Source of the DNA: Phymorhynchus buccinoides
Lineage: Eukaryota > Mollusca > Gastropoda > Neogastropoda > Raphitomidae
Length of the DNA stretch: 64,000 nucleotides
Assembly (NCBI GenBank): GCA_017654935.2
Contig: CM065682.1
Location: 44,127,536-44,191,535 of the forward strand
Reading direction: 5' to 3'
The position numbers were made by a program, and so were the translations under genes. Shown piece by piece: positions 1 to 31,430 of the stretch. Each line of letters begins with the position of its first letter. The first letter of the stretch is position 1. The notes under the pieces were generated by a model. That model saw nothing but the letters and a program-made list of their open reading frames with translations, had not been told where the DNA came from and made no database searches.

Positions 1-216
1 GGCCCTTTCTTATTCATAACTCTAGATCTAAAGACTTTTTATCATGTTGTATTTCTGCTCATGTATTTGTTTACATGCCCTCAGTTATATTTTGTATGAA
101 TAGATGTGTAGGGAAAACACGCATAAATAACACTACCATTCACGCACTCACACACTCTCACCACAATAGCTACCTGCTGTAGGCTTAATTACACACACAT
201 CAAAAAGTTTTAAACA

Positions 217-268
<52 letters not shown>

Positions 269-889
269 CACTTACGGGTGAACAGACCTAAAACAAAAGA
301 ACGAAAACACACCCACACCCACACACACACACACACACACACACGCGCGCGCGCGCACCCACCCACCCACTTAAAGAGGGGCGAACTGTTGGCTTAAAAT
401 GCTGAAGGAGCAATCAAAATAATTATGATCCTGCTGATCCGTGTTCCACTCTATAGACACGTCATTGACAAACATTTGCGATGCCATACCCGTTAAAGTT
501 CCATAAATCATCTGTATTGTCTACATCGTAACAATAAACAAACAACACGAAATAAGTTGAAATCAAACGATTAAAGTTTTAAAAAAAGTCAGTCTTACTC
601 GCCTTATTTTTTTGGTGGCAGGCAACACAACACCGATTTAATCCACTATAACTAAACGGGACAAAGTGACATTGACGGCAAGTGTCAGCGTGTCCAGCAC
701 GATTGTTACGTCAAAATGGAGAACAGGCTAGTTCAGGTTGGACGCTTCCGAATGGTCAGTTTAAAAATGATATAACTCTCCCTTCTTGTATGGACCGGAC
801 CCTCTCTCCTGTCCTGGTTGTTGTTGACGCTAGCATTGTGTCACTGGCGACTCTATAATATATCTCTGTAGAAAAGACGATTAAGGTAC

Positions 890-923
<34 letters not shown>

Positions 924-1287
924 CCAGTCAATCATGTGCGAGCATGACTTCCAGATAGCTGAAGAGGCGACTGCTATAAAACAAAAAAATATAGAGGCAT
1001 AGCTATTCTGAAGGGCTGGTAGTCAACTTAAAATGAATACTCGACTTTACTGATTTCTCACAAGATTGAGGCAAATTCCATGAACAGCGTTCTTGGATAT
1101 AAACCGAAAGCATTGCTGTTCAGAATAGACAGAGAAACTCTGCATGTGAGCATTATAAACACAACGATGAATATATCCAGAATCAATAAGGTAAGGGATA
1201 CCGGGAGGGGGGGGGGGGGGGGGGGGTCTTCCGTACAAATAGTTCCCCCACCTTCTGTGGATTTTTTTAAAAAACACGGTAAAGGTA
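1..1287. other. Intergenic, no gene seen; dinucleotide tracts
   Basis: No coding region is recognisable. The stretch is AT-rich and broken by a TG tract (219-263), a CA/CG tract (about 312-356) and a second TG tract (891-922). At 1190-1260 lies the G-run end of a dispersed repeat family, in reverse orientation. The same family recurs at 25205-25520, 26155-26340 and 47140-47410. Confidence 0.6.
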
Positions 1288-1664
1288 AAGATGTGCATTT
1301 CTCAGTTAATTCCATTTTTCCGTTTTTGCCTTTCCTACCAAACATAAAGCTGTATTTTATGAACATTTGCAGCTAATTATCTTTTTGGAATAATAACCCT
1401 AACCCTAACCCTACCCCCCACAATAAGACGGGAAAACGCAATGAACCACGACAGTGACATATGCCGCGGTGTACTGCAGTAGCCTACATAGGGGGGGGGG
1501 GGGGTCCTATTAGATAATGGCCTTTATCATGTCTGCAATTAATTATTGAACAAAGATAATTAGCTGAAAATGTTCATAAAATACAGCTTCATGTTTGGTA
1601 AGAAAGGCAAAAACGGAAAAATCGAATTAACCGAGAAATGTAGGGGGGGGGGGGGGCACATCTT
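1288..1664. repeat. Imperfect inverted repeat with G-runs
   Basis: The arm 1288-1382 is repeated in reverse complement at 1555-1664, so the region could fold into a long hairpin with a loop of about 170 bases. The right arm carries a G-run (about 1642-1656) that the left arm lacks, so the homopolymer grew after the duplication. The loop contains a short CCCTAA run near 1398-1414 and another G-run (1491-1504). It is probably a foldback or MITE-type element; no coding is seen. Confidence 0.6.
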
Positions 1665-1723
1665 GACCTTTGTAAGTAAATCTTTATTTCGTGTAGCCGA
1701 CAGGAGTATATTCCCTTGTCCTA

Positions 1724-1965
1724 TTAACCCTTTCACCGCCAACCATATTTGAGCCAAAATTGTCCATCAAATTTACCTGGGTAGAGAACAAAATCCATCT
1801 GCAGTATTGGGGATTCTTCTGTGGTATATATAGAATAAAGTCTCTGCTTACTTCCCAAGACTAAGACAACAGGGTCTCTGGATATTAGACCCCAATTTGA
1901 TACCTTTTAGTGACATATGTGTTAAATCTCTGTGGTGCTAAAATGTGACTTTGGCGGTTAAAGGG
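1724..1965 (+). mobile_element. piggyBac-like MITE, copy 1
   Basis: Starts TTAACCCTTTCACCGCC and ends with the inverted equivalent (TGGCGGTTAAAGGG). About 240 bp with no coding capacity. Internal sequence matches copies at 14606-14850, 39400-39645 and 63299-63588 in one or the other orientation. The TTAA-CCC terminus and TTAA flanks are typical of piggyBac-type elements. The right TTAA has decayed to GTAA. Confidence 0.7.
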
Positions 1966-1990
1966 TAAATGGGCGGCTACAAAGAAAGTG

Positions 1991-2320
<330 letters not shown>

Positions 2321-3270
2321 AACGAAGAAAATATGTTTCTAAGGCTAACGTCCTCCGATAGGTACATGTGTGGATATAAAGATAGTGGGACGATCCTGGA
2401 GGTACTGCAATACCAGGAAAGTCCCCGAAAATGTTGAATAATCAAGAACATTCTTCAAAAATTAGTAAACACTAAGGCCTACAAGATCCTTCACCTTCAC
2501 CAGTCGTCTTCGTCGTGTCAAACCTGTTGCGCTGATACTGGTATGGAAACATATTAGTCTCAAGGTAAATTTAAAGCTGCTAGCAATTTTCCTTCCAGAT
2601 TACTTTCGCAATCATTTGAAATAGTAATAAATATGATATCTTATAAACTAGCTAAGGTTTATTAATAATAGCAACACATCCCTTGTTCTTCAATGATACG
2701 CAGGTCTTTTTCTACCGGTGATACACTTTTCACTGTCGTCACTCACCCCCCCCCCCCCCCCCCCCCCCCCCTTTTTTTTCTTCTTTTCTTTCTTCTTCGT
2801 TTTCGTTCTCTGTTTATTCCTGGTTTTCATGCCTTGTACATCTTTGAATACATTTTATTTCTTTTGGTTATAGCTGATCCTCTTAAAGGCATAACTGTAT
2901 CCACAGAAAATCGTTTAACCCTGATGGATGTGAAGCCATGCTTTCTCAAAATGCAGCAGGATAGTTATGTTTTGTCATAAGGTAAAGAAACGTTGCTGAA
3001 TTACACATTAAACCGGTATGCTCTGGGGTGAATTTACTACTAAAGAAAGATAACTGGCCTGCCCCCCCCCCCCCCCCCCCCCGATAACTGTCCCCCCCCC
3101 CCCCCCCATAACTTTGCTGTGTTCAATGCAGGGATGTACATCTACTATACATCCCTGGTTCAATGTTATGGTTATAATTTATCGTACCAATTTTAATGTG
3201 GCAGCAAACAACTTTTAATTGTATAGTTCATGGGAATAATACAGTTGATTGCTTGGGTGTATAATTTATT
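2321..3270. other. Intergenic, nothing recognisable except C-runs
   Basis: No gene or mobile element is recognised. Notable runs of C lie at about 2745-2770, 3063-3082 and 3093-3107; the last two are separated by a few bases and look like a duplicated unit. Confidence 0.5.
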
Positions 3271-3345
3271 TCTTTATTTAAGAAAATGTATATAGCGCTT
3301 CACCTTTAAGCTCTAAGCGCTTTACAATTGCGCTAAAATGATTCA
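3271..3345 (+). repeat. Dispersed AGCGCTT repeat fragment, copy 1
   Basis: Contains the pattern TATATAGCGCTTCA followed by TAAGCGCTTTACAA. A second copy with the same order occurs at 44519-44592. The short conserved block next to AT-rich sequence resembles the tail of a SINE or similar short retroelement; family assignment is inference. Confidence 0.45.
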
Positions 3346-3397
3346 TATTAAAAACAACCCCTTACATACATCCATATACATACCTCCCCCCCTATCC

Positions 3398-3400
<3 letters not shown>

Positions 3401-3450
<50 letters not shown>

Positions 3451-3497
3451 ACACGCACGCACGCACTCTCTTTAACACACACACACACACACACACG
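3401..3497. repeat. CA microsatellite
   Basis: Two CA tracts (3401-3448 and about 3475-3497) separated by a short CACG-rich interruption. Confidence 0.9.
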
Positions 3498-3699
3498 TGC
3501 GCACACAAACAAATATGTACATATTTAGCTAAACGTAGCTCTAAATGCATATACATAATAAAATAACAATTCACAATCAGATTGCATTAAATAATCAATT
3601 GTCAATTTACATAAAACAAGATTCACATTCACAATGACTGCAAAAGTAAAGTATACATATAGGTACATACAAGGTTCACAAGCATTCAAAAAATAAACA

Positions 3700-4691
3700 A
3701 GGGCGTCGCCGAGCGGCAGACATGTCCGTCACCAGCAATGCCACGCACTTGCGACACCCCGTAGAGTGTCACATCCTGACACAAAATTGGAAGGGATTCT
3801 GTCTTCTAGTTCACGAGATACAGCTTGAAGAAGAAACATATAGCGCAAAGAAGGAAATTTCGGTTTTGAAGGTCACACTTCAAGGTCAAGGTCAGCATGG
3901 TGATACTTTATGCTCGGATGTTTTCTTCTCTAGGGTATACAGTACCACACACAATCTGAAGCGCTTCTGTCAAGTACCAATGTGGAAAATATGGCTTAAA
4001 ACCCAATGTGTAGACCCCTACCACTTTCAAGGCCTACGGATCGCCCGGACCGTGACCTTGACCTTGATCGGTATGCCACCATCAGAACGGGCATAAGCCA
4101 AAGTACCTTCATGCCAAATTTGAAGACTCTAACACTAACGGTGTGGGAGTTATGGCCCCTGAAAGATTTTCGGTTTTCAAGGTCGTACGCCAAGGTCAAG
4201 GTCACGACGGCAATATGGTTTGCGCGGATGCCTTCCTCTCATGGTGACACACCAGCACACACAATTTGACGTGATTCTGTCAACCCGTTCGAAAGATATC
4301 CTTGGGACAGACAGAAGGAGAAAAATATGACCCTCCGATTTTCAGGCTCCAGCGATCTTTTTGACCTTGACCTTGACCTTGATCGGTATGCCATCATCAG
4401 AACGGGCATAAGCCAAACCACCTTCATACCAAGTTTCAACATCCTATGTTGATCGGTGCCCGAGATATGGCTAAAAATAGATTTTCGGTTTTCAAGGTAG
4501 TACGTCAAGGTCAAGGTCACGACGGCAAAATGGTTTGCGCCGATCTCTTCCTATTAAGGAGGCACACCTTCACACAAAATTTGACGCGATTCGGTCAAGC
4601 GGTTCGGGAGATATCCTTGGGACAGACAGAAAAAAAAAAATAAAAAAAAAATACAAACCAGCCCATCGCAATAGTCTGTCTTGGTGACGGA
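3700..4691. mobile_element. Composite repeat element with GTCCGTCACCA ends
   Basis: The sequence near the left edge contains GTCCGTCACCAGC (3727 onward) and the right edge carries the inverse, TTGGTGACGGAC. Inside are at least two diverged copies of a roughly 320-bp unit, each with strings of GACCTT or AAGGTCA. The unit carries a GATCGGTATGCCA block followed by GGACAGACAGA, the last copy being followed by an A-run. The left edge also has a tRNA A-box-like stretch (GCCGAGCGG near 3708). It could be a SINE-derived dimer or a TIR element. No intact protein is visible. Confidence 0.5.
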
Positions 4692-4988
4692 CTAACAAAC
4701 GCGCTCATAAAAGCTAATTAAGTTCCCTTAGATGCAGCGACGATTGACGCTCTCACTATGTTTAGACGGAAGTATTTCACGCGGATTGACTCGCATCGTC
4801 GCAATCGCATCGCATTGATAACCAAGCAAGTAGGTAACAACAGAAACAAATGTAAATGCACCTCGTTTCAGCGCCCTTCATTGTAACCTCGTTTCAGCGC
4901 CATTTCAGTTTCGGCCAAGATTTCAATGTTCAATTTCAAAGTATAGCAGGTCAAACGTAAAAGACATCATTCCATTTTTATCAATGAA

Positions 4989-5039
4989 CCCTAACCCTAA
5001 CCCTCTAACCCTAACCCTAACCCTAACCCTAACCCTAAC
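4989..5039. repeat. Interstitial telomere-type repeat (CCCTAA)n
   Basis: About eight CCCTAA units with one imperfect unit (CCCTCTAA). This is the telomere repeat of most metazoans including molluscs, here embedded in interspersed repeat rather than at a contig end. A shorter run is at about 1398-1414. Confidence 0.85.
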
Positions 5040-5069
5040 AACTTACTTCGATATTAACGCTTCGATGAA

Positions 5070-5235
5070 ACGAGGTGAAACGCCAAGCGTGACTGGGGAA
5101 ACGAGGTGAAATCGGCGAAGCGTGGCGCTGAAAACGTGACTGGCGCTGAGGTGAAATCGTGCAGCCAAGCGTGACTGGCGCTGAAACGAAGTGAAATCGT
5201 GCAGCCAAGCGTGACTGGCGCTAAAACGAGGTGCT
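5070..5235. repeat. Short tandem minisatellite, about 45-bp unit
   Basis: Three to four imperfect copies built from CCAAGCGTGACTGGCGCTGA and GAGGTGAAATCGTGCAG. The unit follows the telomere-type array after only about 30 bases. No coding role is apparent. Confidence 0.7.
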
Positions 5236-5474
5236 CCCATGTAAACGTGACACTGACAAACGTTTGTGGAGAAAAGGAGGTTGCATAGAGTTCAGATGAA
5301 TACCACCACCTCTCTTCCCATCCAACCGTCTTCCCCCTTTTCTACCTTTCTTTTGCTCTGTCTGTCTATGTGTCTGTCTGTTCTTGTTTGTGGGTGCTAA
5401 TGTCTGTCCCTAACTCCCCCATTCCCCCCACACTCCTCCCTTAGTAGCATTATGTATTCGTGCACAGAAACAAA

Positions 5475-6710
5475 TATATGTTACCATAAATATGTAAAAT
5501 CAGTAATTTCATGAAATTCCTAAAAAGTTCAGTAATTTCATGACTTTCCTACAATGTTCAGATTAAATTACTGTGACCCCCAGTAATTACATGAATTTAC
5601 TATAACATATAAAAAATCCTAGTTATTTCACGTAATTACTGAAATCTGAACACATGTTTTACACATATTTGCTGACAGCGTTTTAGTAAATTTGTGTAAT
5701 CCTTTTGATTCAATGTGACCCCCAGATATGACCCCCATATAAACAAAATTCCCGTTTGAACTAACTAGATGTGATTGCCTGAGATGTGTTGTGCTATCCC
5801 TTTGAACCATTTGAATGGAGTTGTGTGATGCTTTCTGCAATTAGAGTTCACCAATTTCAGAGGAATGGGTTATGACTGATCAAAGCAGAATGTTAATGCA
5901 CCATCTGACCTTTGAACCAATCTTAGTTCATCATTACCTGTAACAACAGAAGCTGTTTTAAAACTGTTAAGACTTTTGAACCTTTACCTTTGAACCACCT
6001 GTGATGTGTAAGTCTCCTTGTTAAAAGTGTTCACATATTTTCTTGTTTAAAGGCCTAACCCTTGCTACCAAGTTAACATTGTGTTTTGTACCAATTCCAC
6101 CAGGACTGGCTTCTGAAAGCATACAACATGCAATTGTTTTTTTTACTCAAGAACTTTTAAACACCACGAGCAGAACAACAGGTGTCTCATACCAAAATCT
6201 GATTACACTATCATCAAGGGATTGAAATTGACTACTTCAAGTCAACATTCAAAAAGCAGAAATGACAGAGAGAACCTCATCTTCAGACACGACAATCCTT
6301 TAAACCACGACAATCCTTTGCGACAATCCGACAAAAGATACAATACTTAAAACTTTGAATCATTCCATTCCTTCAAACACACCATGGACACTACACATTG
6401 AGCCTAATATAGAATCCGTGAACACACACATCTCAAAGGGTTGGAAGCAGTCAGGCATGGGCTTTTTTCAAATCAGTGGAAGTCAAATGTCATACTGGAT
6501 ATGACCATTTTCGTTAAAATGTAGCCAAGGCAGTGGCGTTTAGTAATTTCATGAAATACCTGGTGCCTAATTTCAGTAATTACGTAAATTCCTAGGATTT
6601 TTTTTAGTAATTTCATGTAATTACTGGGGGTCACAGTAATTTCATGAAATTACTGAAAATGTTAGGAATTTCATGAAATTACTGATTTCACATATTTACG
6701 GTAACATATA
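5475..6710. mobile_element. Non-autonomous DNA element with long TIRs
   Basis: The first about 170 bases (from 5475) recur in reverse complement at the right end (about 6538-6710), both beginning TATATGTTAC. Within each arm the palindromic motif AGTAATTTCATGAAATTACT is repeated several times with variations. The interior (about 5650-6535) has no convincing protein. Long inverted ends with repeated subterminal motifs are typical of non-autonomous DNA transposons or foldback elements. Confidence 0.7.
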
Positions 6711-6719
6711 CAGCAACAT

Positions 6720-7750
6720 ATGTGAACAAAACAATCAATTACATACAAATTCAATCCCCCCTGAATAATATAACATCTGTTCTATACAGCAATACAATCC
6801 AAGTAAAATCCAGTCAAAAACGAATTAATATATTGAACACGTATTTCCCTAAAGGTTATATAATTCAAAGATCCCAAACATTGATTCTAACTGGTTATCC
6901 AACCTTTCTCCCTCTCACTCCTGGGTGGTGGTGGGGGATTTTAATGCCCACCCTGGGAGCCCCAAGATACTACCAACTCATCAGGGGGAGGGAAAGCTTT
7001 AATCGAAGGGATTCTGGACTCACGATTAGTATTACTAAACGATGGCAGTACCACCTGCCATCCAGATAGTCCTGGTGATAAACCCACGGCTATTGACTTA
7101 TCGTTGGCCAGCCCTGTACTGCTGGTCAACCACCAGTGGTCAGTCTACCCAGACCCACTAGGATCCGACCATTGCCCCATTGTAATTGCCCTTAATACTA
7201 CAGCAGATAACGAGGAACACAATAATAAAGTGAAATTCAATTTTGACAAAGCCAATTGGCTTATGTTTGAAACCTTACTATCAAAATACAGTACTGACGA
7301 TCTGCAACACAAAAACATAGAACTGTATTACGAAATAAAAACGATACTGACTATATAGATTTTAAACACTTAGGTAAGATGTGGAAAAAATTTAAGAAAA
7401 TTTAAAATAATGGTAAGTATCCCGAAACACCACTCGACTTTAACGGTATAACCACCGAAACTAACAAAGAGAAAGCGGATCTGTTGGCTGAAACTTTCGC
7501 GAGGACAGGCCAGTCTAAATGTCTGCCCAAGGCTGAACAGGACCGACGAAAGGCCGAGGCCACAGCCCCAGAACAATCCCCAAACAACTCCGACTTTATT
7601 AATGCCCCTTTTAACTAACAGAACTAAATGCAGCTCTTAGAACGATATCAACCAAAAGCAATGCGCTTCTGGTAGACCGATGGGAGATAACTCCAATTAC
7701 TACTCAACACTGGCGTACCTTAATTTCCTTTATAAATACATGTAGACGGT
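6720..7750 (+). pseudogene. Non-LTR retrotransposon fragment (endonuclease to RT start)
   Basis: Translation in several frames gives a decayed apurinic-type endonuclease. First come SPLNNIT and INILNTYFPKG (6722-6880), then WVVVGDFNAHPG (about 6925-6960), then after a frameshift DKPTAIDLSLAS and GSDHCPIVIAL (7080-7195). Further frames continue into the linker before the reverse transcriptase (TETNKEKADLLAETFA near 7455-7500, then a block resembling the RT start near 7620-7720). The N-terminus and the RT core are absent. This is a dead 5' ORF2 fragment of an APE-type LINE (Jockey/CR1-like group); clade uncertain. Confidence 0.75.
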
Positions 7751-8120
7751 ACACTTCAATTTGCCACTCACACATGGTGACAGACACACAGGGGAAAAGA
7801 GTAAATTTGCAGATACAGGACCCTGATTTCAAATGACATTTGACATGGTGTCAAGAGCTAAAACAGTAACGCTACCTAAACAGCTTACTTTGGAGACCTG
7901 CCAATTCTCATGAACATTGCATGGCACCTAGTGAAGAGATAAACAAGAGTGCATAGGCCTAACAATAAAGCGAAAGATAGACACATACAAAAAGCAGTAA
8001 GTTGATAGAGGCTACAAGGGCATTGGTGAGTTTTTTGTACAGACTGACATGTAGCTAACATAACAGAATAGGCCCTATAACGGAGAAACAGAGTAAGGCT
8101 CGGTGTACATCTCGTGTCCT
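7751..8120. other. Intergenic, nothing recognised
   Basis: AT-rich sequence between the LINE fragment and the hairpin element. I see no coding region or structured repeat in it. Confidence 0.4.
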
Positions 8121-8275
8121 GGGCCTGTATTCACGTTGAGATAGCATGAGACTTAGCATCATGCTAACTTAGAAGCTCTTCCAAAAGTCCTATTTCAATC
8201 CTATAGGACATTGGAAGAGCTTCTAAGTTAGCATCATGCTAAGTCTCATGCTATCTCAACGTGAATACAGGCCCT
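8121..8275. mobile_element. Foldback MITE, nearly perfect hairpin
   Basis: The arm 8121-8184 is mirrored by 8211-8274 with one mismatch in about 64 bases, around a spacer of 26 bases. The ends are GGGCCTGTATTCACGTTGAG and its complement. The near-identity of the arms suggests a recent insertion. No protein is encoded. Confidence 0.8.
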
Positions 8276-9699
8276 GGCTTATACAAAGCATCTGTTTTGC
8301 TTCAGTCTGTGTTTTTCTCACACCTGCTGCCATGTCATTCACACTGACTGGCGTGCGTTGTGTACGCGCATTTGGTCCGCTGTTGCCCATGTTGTTTGGG
8401 TCTTGGGGAAGGAAGACCAAAAGAAGCAGGCCTGCTTCTGTCATAACCTGTCAGCAAGTCAAAAGCAACCAGGCGTGTGCTACCTTTCACACGATTGTCA
8501 AACATGCTGGGCCCTCGGTAGAACACAGATGGACACCGAGCACAAAGTGGAAAATGAATTTTCCCGCGTCCACCCATCCCCACCCTTCCACCCCTATCCT
8601 CATCCCATCATACAAATGGTGCTTCACGCCCAGTCGTGATACAGAAGGGAAAAGACATACGTTAGTGCTTTCATTGAAATACCCTTTTCAAGAAGGTTGT
8701 GGGGTGTGTAGGCGTGTGTGTTTGTGACGGGGGTGTAAACACAACGTTAAGACTGGAAAATGATTGTTGGCAAAGTACATAAATTAAAATTAAGATCGAT
8801 TGAGTTTGCAACATAATATAGTATCTTCTCGCAGGATGGCAAACAAGACAGACAAAATGACACACAGTAGAATAATCAAAGTTTAAAAACCGGAGATAAC
8901 AATAACAGCGTTCACAAACTTACTAATCACATATAAAACAGTGTTAATCAGCATTCCTAATGGAAATCAGAATTTCTTATAGAAAACTGTTGGGTTTTCG
9001 TCTCCTTGTGTAATGAACGAGCCTTTCCTCTAAGATACACCAAACAAAGTCAGAAACACTGAGAAAGTGAGTAACACCAACTGTGCTAAAAAGCTTAATA
9101 GCTTTGGCAATAATTATAGTCTAGTGATTGGAATCATCACCTTCATTAACGCTACTGAATGGATAACCTAAAGATAAATATTATTTAAAATCATTGTGGA
9201 CGTGGTCACTAATTTGGACCTTGCCACGACATATGCTCTGCTTACACTTACTCAACAGTTACTCAACATTTTTTGAACGTTAATAGAAAGAAGGCACTAC
9301 CTGCCAAGAACAATAACTGTCACCCACCCAAGACACAGTGCACAACGTGCGAAACACAGAACACAGCAAATAAAGCACACCAGGCGAAGGGACAACCATA
9401 ATGGTGGATTATTTGTGTGTTACTTGACATAGTCCATCAGGTAGACCCCAAATAGAGGCCTTCATTACACAATGCGGGGGAAGTTGTCAAATGCTTGACA
9501 TCTGTTGTGCCCCTTACCAGGAATATGGTAATGACAAACCCAAACATGATGGACTATGGGAAGCAGTGTTCCTTCGCAGCAGCTTTCAATACTGGTTGGC
9601 CTGGCTGCAATATCTCCTGTACACTCGTTCCAGTTATTACTGCTTCGCAAGAATCTACAAACAGCATCACCTTACGAGGTAAGCCTCGCTTTATTGTAT
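8276..9699. other. Intergenic, no supported gene
   Basis: Several short open frames exist (for example 8236-8727) but none has recognisable protein features or splice context. The segment 9522-9681 is bounded by a good acceptor (CCCCTTACCAG) and a good donor (GAG-GTAAGC), but no homology is recognised. Confidence 0.4.
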
Positions 9700-10931
9700 T
9701 CAATTATTTAGTGAATTGTGCTTGGACTTCTGTGTGATGTTGTTGATGGCTCGCCATAAAGTATATCTGTCACGATTTGTTGATACCATTTTTTTTTTAT
9801 TGAAGTGCTGTTTTCTAGAGTCCCGAATGTGATCATTGACTTTATTGCTTAGCTTTTTATATTCCAATTCTTTGTTTTCACGTTCCAGTTGCTTTTGTGC
9901 TTTAATATCAGTTGGTAGCGAAACAGTCTTTTCTTTCTTCAGTAATTTATATTCATGTTTAATATGCTCCCGTTGTTTCATAGTTTCTGCTATTTCTGGA
10001 GTGAGCCATCCAGGAAGGGTAGAACGTTTAACTCTTTTTGTTCTAAGAGGTGCGTGTTTCTCAATTACTGCTAGAAAAGTTGAACAAAACACATCTAGTG
10101 CTTGGATGGGACATGAAAAATTGAAGACATTGTCAAAATGCGCCATGTTAAGATCTTGAAAAAATGCGAGTTTATCAAAGTTTTTAAAGGATCTATAGTG
10201 AATAGTAGTGTGGCCTTTAGTTTGAAGTTTAGATGGTCTGTTAAGCCACGTGCATCTTATAGGGGAGTGGTCACTAATACATTTGGAATCTAAAAGATTG
10301 ACATCAGTGACTAGGGACGTGTTGTTGGAGTAAATGTGGTCAAGAAGTGTTGCTGAAGTGGGGGTGACTCTAGTAGCCGTGGAGATAAGCTGCTGAAGGC
10401 CAAATAGAGCAGTAGTTGAATGCCAGGAATTTTGTGGCTTAAACAGATCATAATTAAAATCACCTAATAACAGGATATTACTGTTGTTTACTTTAATATT
10501 ATCCATCATGTGTACAACGTTATCAAGTCATTCATAATAGAGGCAGGATTTCGATATAAATATCCAATTAATAAGGGCAATGTTTTGGGGTATTTTATTT
10601 CTAGCCAAAGGCATTCTATATCTGCGGTTTCAAGGTCTAGTCTCCTTCGTGCAACTTGAAAAATACTGTTGTGAACGTAGACTGCTAGGCCAGTTTCGCC
10701 AGGCTTCGATGCATCACAGCGGATGATACTGTAGTTGGGGATGGTGAGCATACTATCTGGAATGTAGGAATTAAGGCGGGTCTCACTAAGTCCTAAAACA
10801 TGAATAGGTGGTGTATCATATAGAAGCAAACGTATCTCTGGCAGTTTGTTGTATAAGTGGTAAACATTAAGGTGTGCAACAGTAGTTCCATTAGTATTGT
10901 TATACATGTTCAAAAAGTACAGGGTTATCAA
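9700..10931 (-). pseudogene. Non-LTR retrotransposon ORF2 fragment, endonuclease domain
   Basis: Read from 10931 downward the protein shows an APE-type endonuclease: TVAHLNVYHLYNKLPEI, LGLSETRLN (catalytic Glu), GETGLAVYVHN and GYLYRNPAS. Then, across a one-base frame change at about 10508, come NILLLGDFNYD, TLLDHIYSN and SDHSPIRCTW (catalytic Asp/His). A basic linker (PGWLTPEIAETMKQREHIK and following) leads toward the reverse transcriptase. It stops at 9700 before any RT motif. It is a 3'-truncated, frameshifted APE-LINE copy (CR1/Jockey-like). It is unrelated in detail to the 6720-7750 fragment, so at least two LINE lineages are present. Confidence 0.8.
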
Positions 10932-11756
<825 letters not shown>

Positions 11757-11892
11757 CTGTCGTGCTGTCGTGCACTGTACTTTTTTCCCAGGTGCAAACT
11801 GCGAGGAGGTCGATGAGGAAGCGACGCGAACCTTCGTTCCGTTTAGTAGGCCCTAAGTGTGCACTGGATTATTTTGTTGTTTTACCTTCAAC

Positions 11893-30205
<18,313 letters not shown>

Positions 30206-31430
30206 CAGCTGCTGATGTTGGTTCATTGGTGCCAGAGACAGCCACGGGCCTAAGGAATGACAGATTGCTGTGGGGAAAGTGTGCGTGATATTGGTTGGTG
30301 CCAGAGACAGCCACGGACCTAAGGAATGACAGATTGCTGTGGGGAAAGTGTGTGAAAGTGTGTGTGATATTGGTTGGTACCTTAGAGAGCCACGGGCCTA
30401 AGGAATGACAGATTGCTGTGGGGAAAGTGTGTACGTGTGATATTGGTTGGTGCCATAGAGTCACGGGCCTAAGGAATGACAGATTGCTGTGGGGAAAGTG
30501 CGTGTGTGTGTGATATTGGTTGGTGCCATAGTCACGGGCCTAAGGAATGACAGATTGCTGTGGGGAAAGTGTGTTTGTGATATTGGTTGGAGCCATAGAG
30601 TCACGGGCCTAAGGAATGATATTGTTGTGTGGAAAGCGTGTATGTGTGATATTGGTTGGTGCCATAGAGAGCCACGGGCCTAAGGAATGACAGATTGCTG
30701 TGGGGAAAGTGTGTTTGTGATATTGGTTGGAGCCATAGAGTCACGGGCCTAAGGAATGACAGATTGCTGTAGGGAAAGTGTGTGTGTGATATTGGTTGGA
30801 GCCATAGAGTCACGGGCCTAAGGAATGATTGCTGTGGGGAAAGTGTGTATGTGTGATATTGGTTGGTGCCATAGAGAGCCACGGACCTAAGGAATGACAG
30901 ATTGCTGTGGGGAAAGTGTGTATGTGTGATACTGGTTGGTGCCATAGTCACGGGCCTAAGGAATGACAGATTGCTGTGGGGAAAGTGTGTATGTGTGATA
31001 TTGGTTGGTGCCATAGAGAGCCACGGGTCTAAGGAATGACAGATTGCTGTGGGGAAAGTGTGTATGTGTGATATTGGTTGGTGCAATAGAGAGACATGCG
31101 CCTAAGGAATGACAGACTGTTGTGGGGAAAATGTGCATCTGTGATATTGTTTGGTGCCATAGAGGGCCACGCGCCTAAGGAATGACAGATTGTTGTGGGG
31201 AAAGTGCGTGTGTGTGATATTGGTTGGTGCCATAGAGGGCCACGGACATAAGGAATGAGAGATTGTTGTGGGGAAAGTGTGTGTGTGCGTGTGCGTGTGC
31301 GTATGTGTGTGTGATAGGTCTACTGATTGGTGTCAGAGACAGCCACGGGCCTAAGGAATGACAGATTGCTGTAGGGAAAGCGTGTGTGTGTGATAGCCTA
31401 TTGGTTGGTGTGTATGCGTGCGTGAGTGCG
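30206..31430. repeat. About 68-bp minisatellite after the receptor stop
   Basis: About 16 copies begin within 15 bases of the stop codon. Unit contains GATATTGGTTGGTGCCATAG, GCCACGGGCCTAAGGAATGA and CAGATTGCTGTGGGGAAAGT, with a variable GT-rich joint. If the transcript extends here, the repeat makes up most of the 3' untranslated region. Open frames on the minus strand are incidental. No AATAAA signal is seen within it. Confidence 0.9.

Noticed and set aside
3700..3780. tRNA gene at GCCGAGCGG
   Set aside because: An A-box-like stretch is present but no B-box at the right distance and no cloverleaf; more likely a SINE head.
9522..9681. Possible exon with acceptor and donor-like edges
   Set aside because: Cys-containing frame (CSFAAAFNTGWPGCNISC) is suggestive but no homology or partner exons were found.
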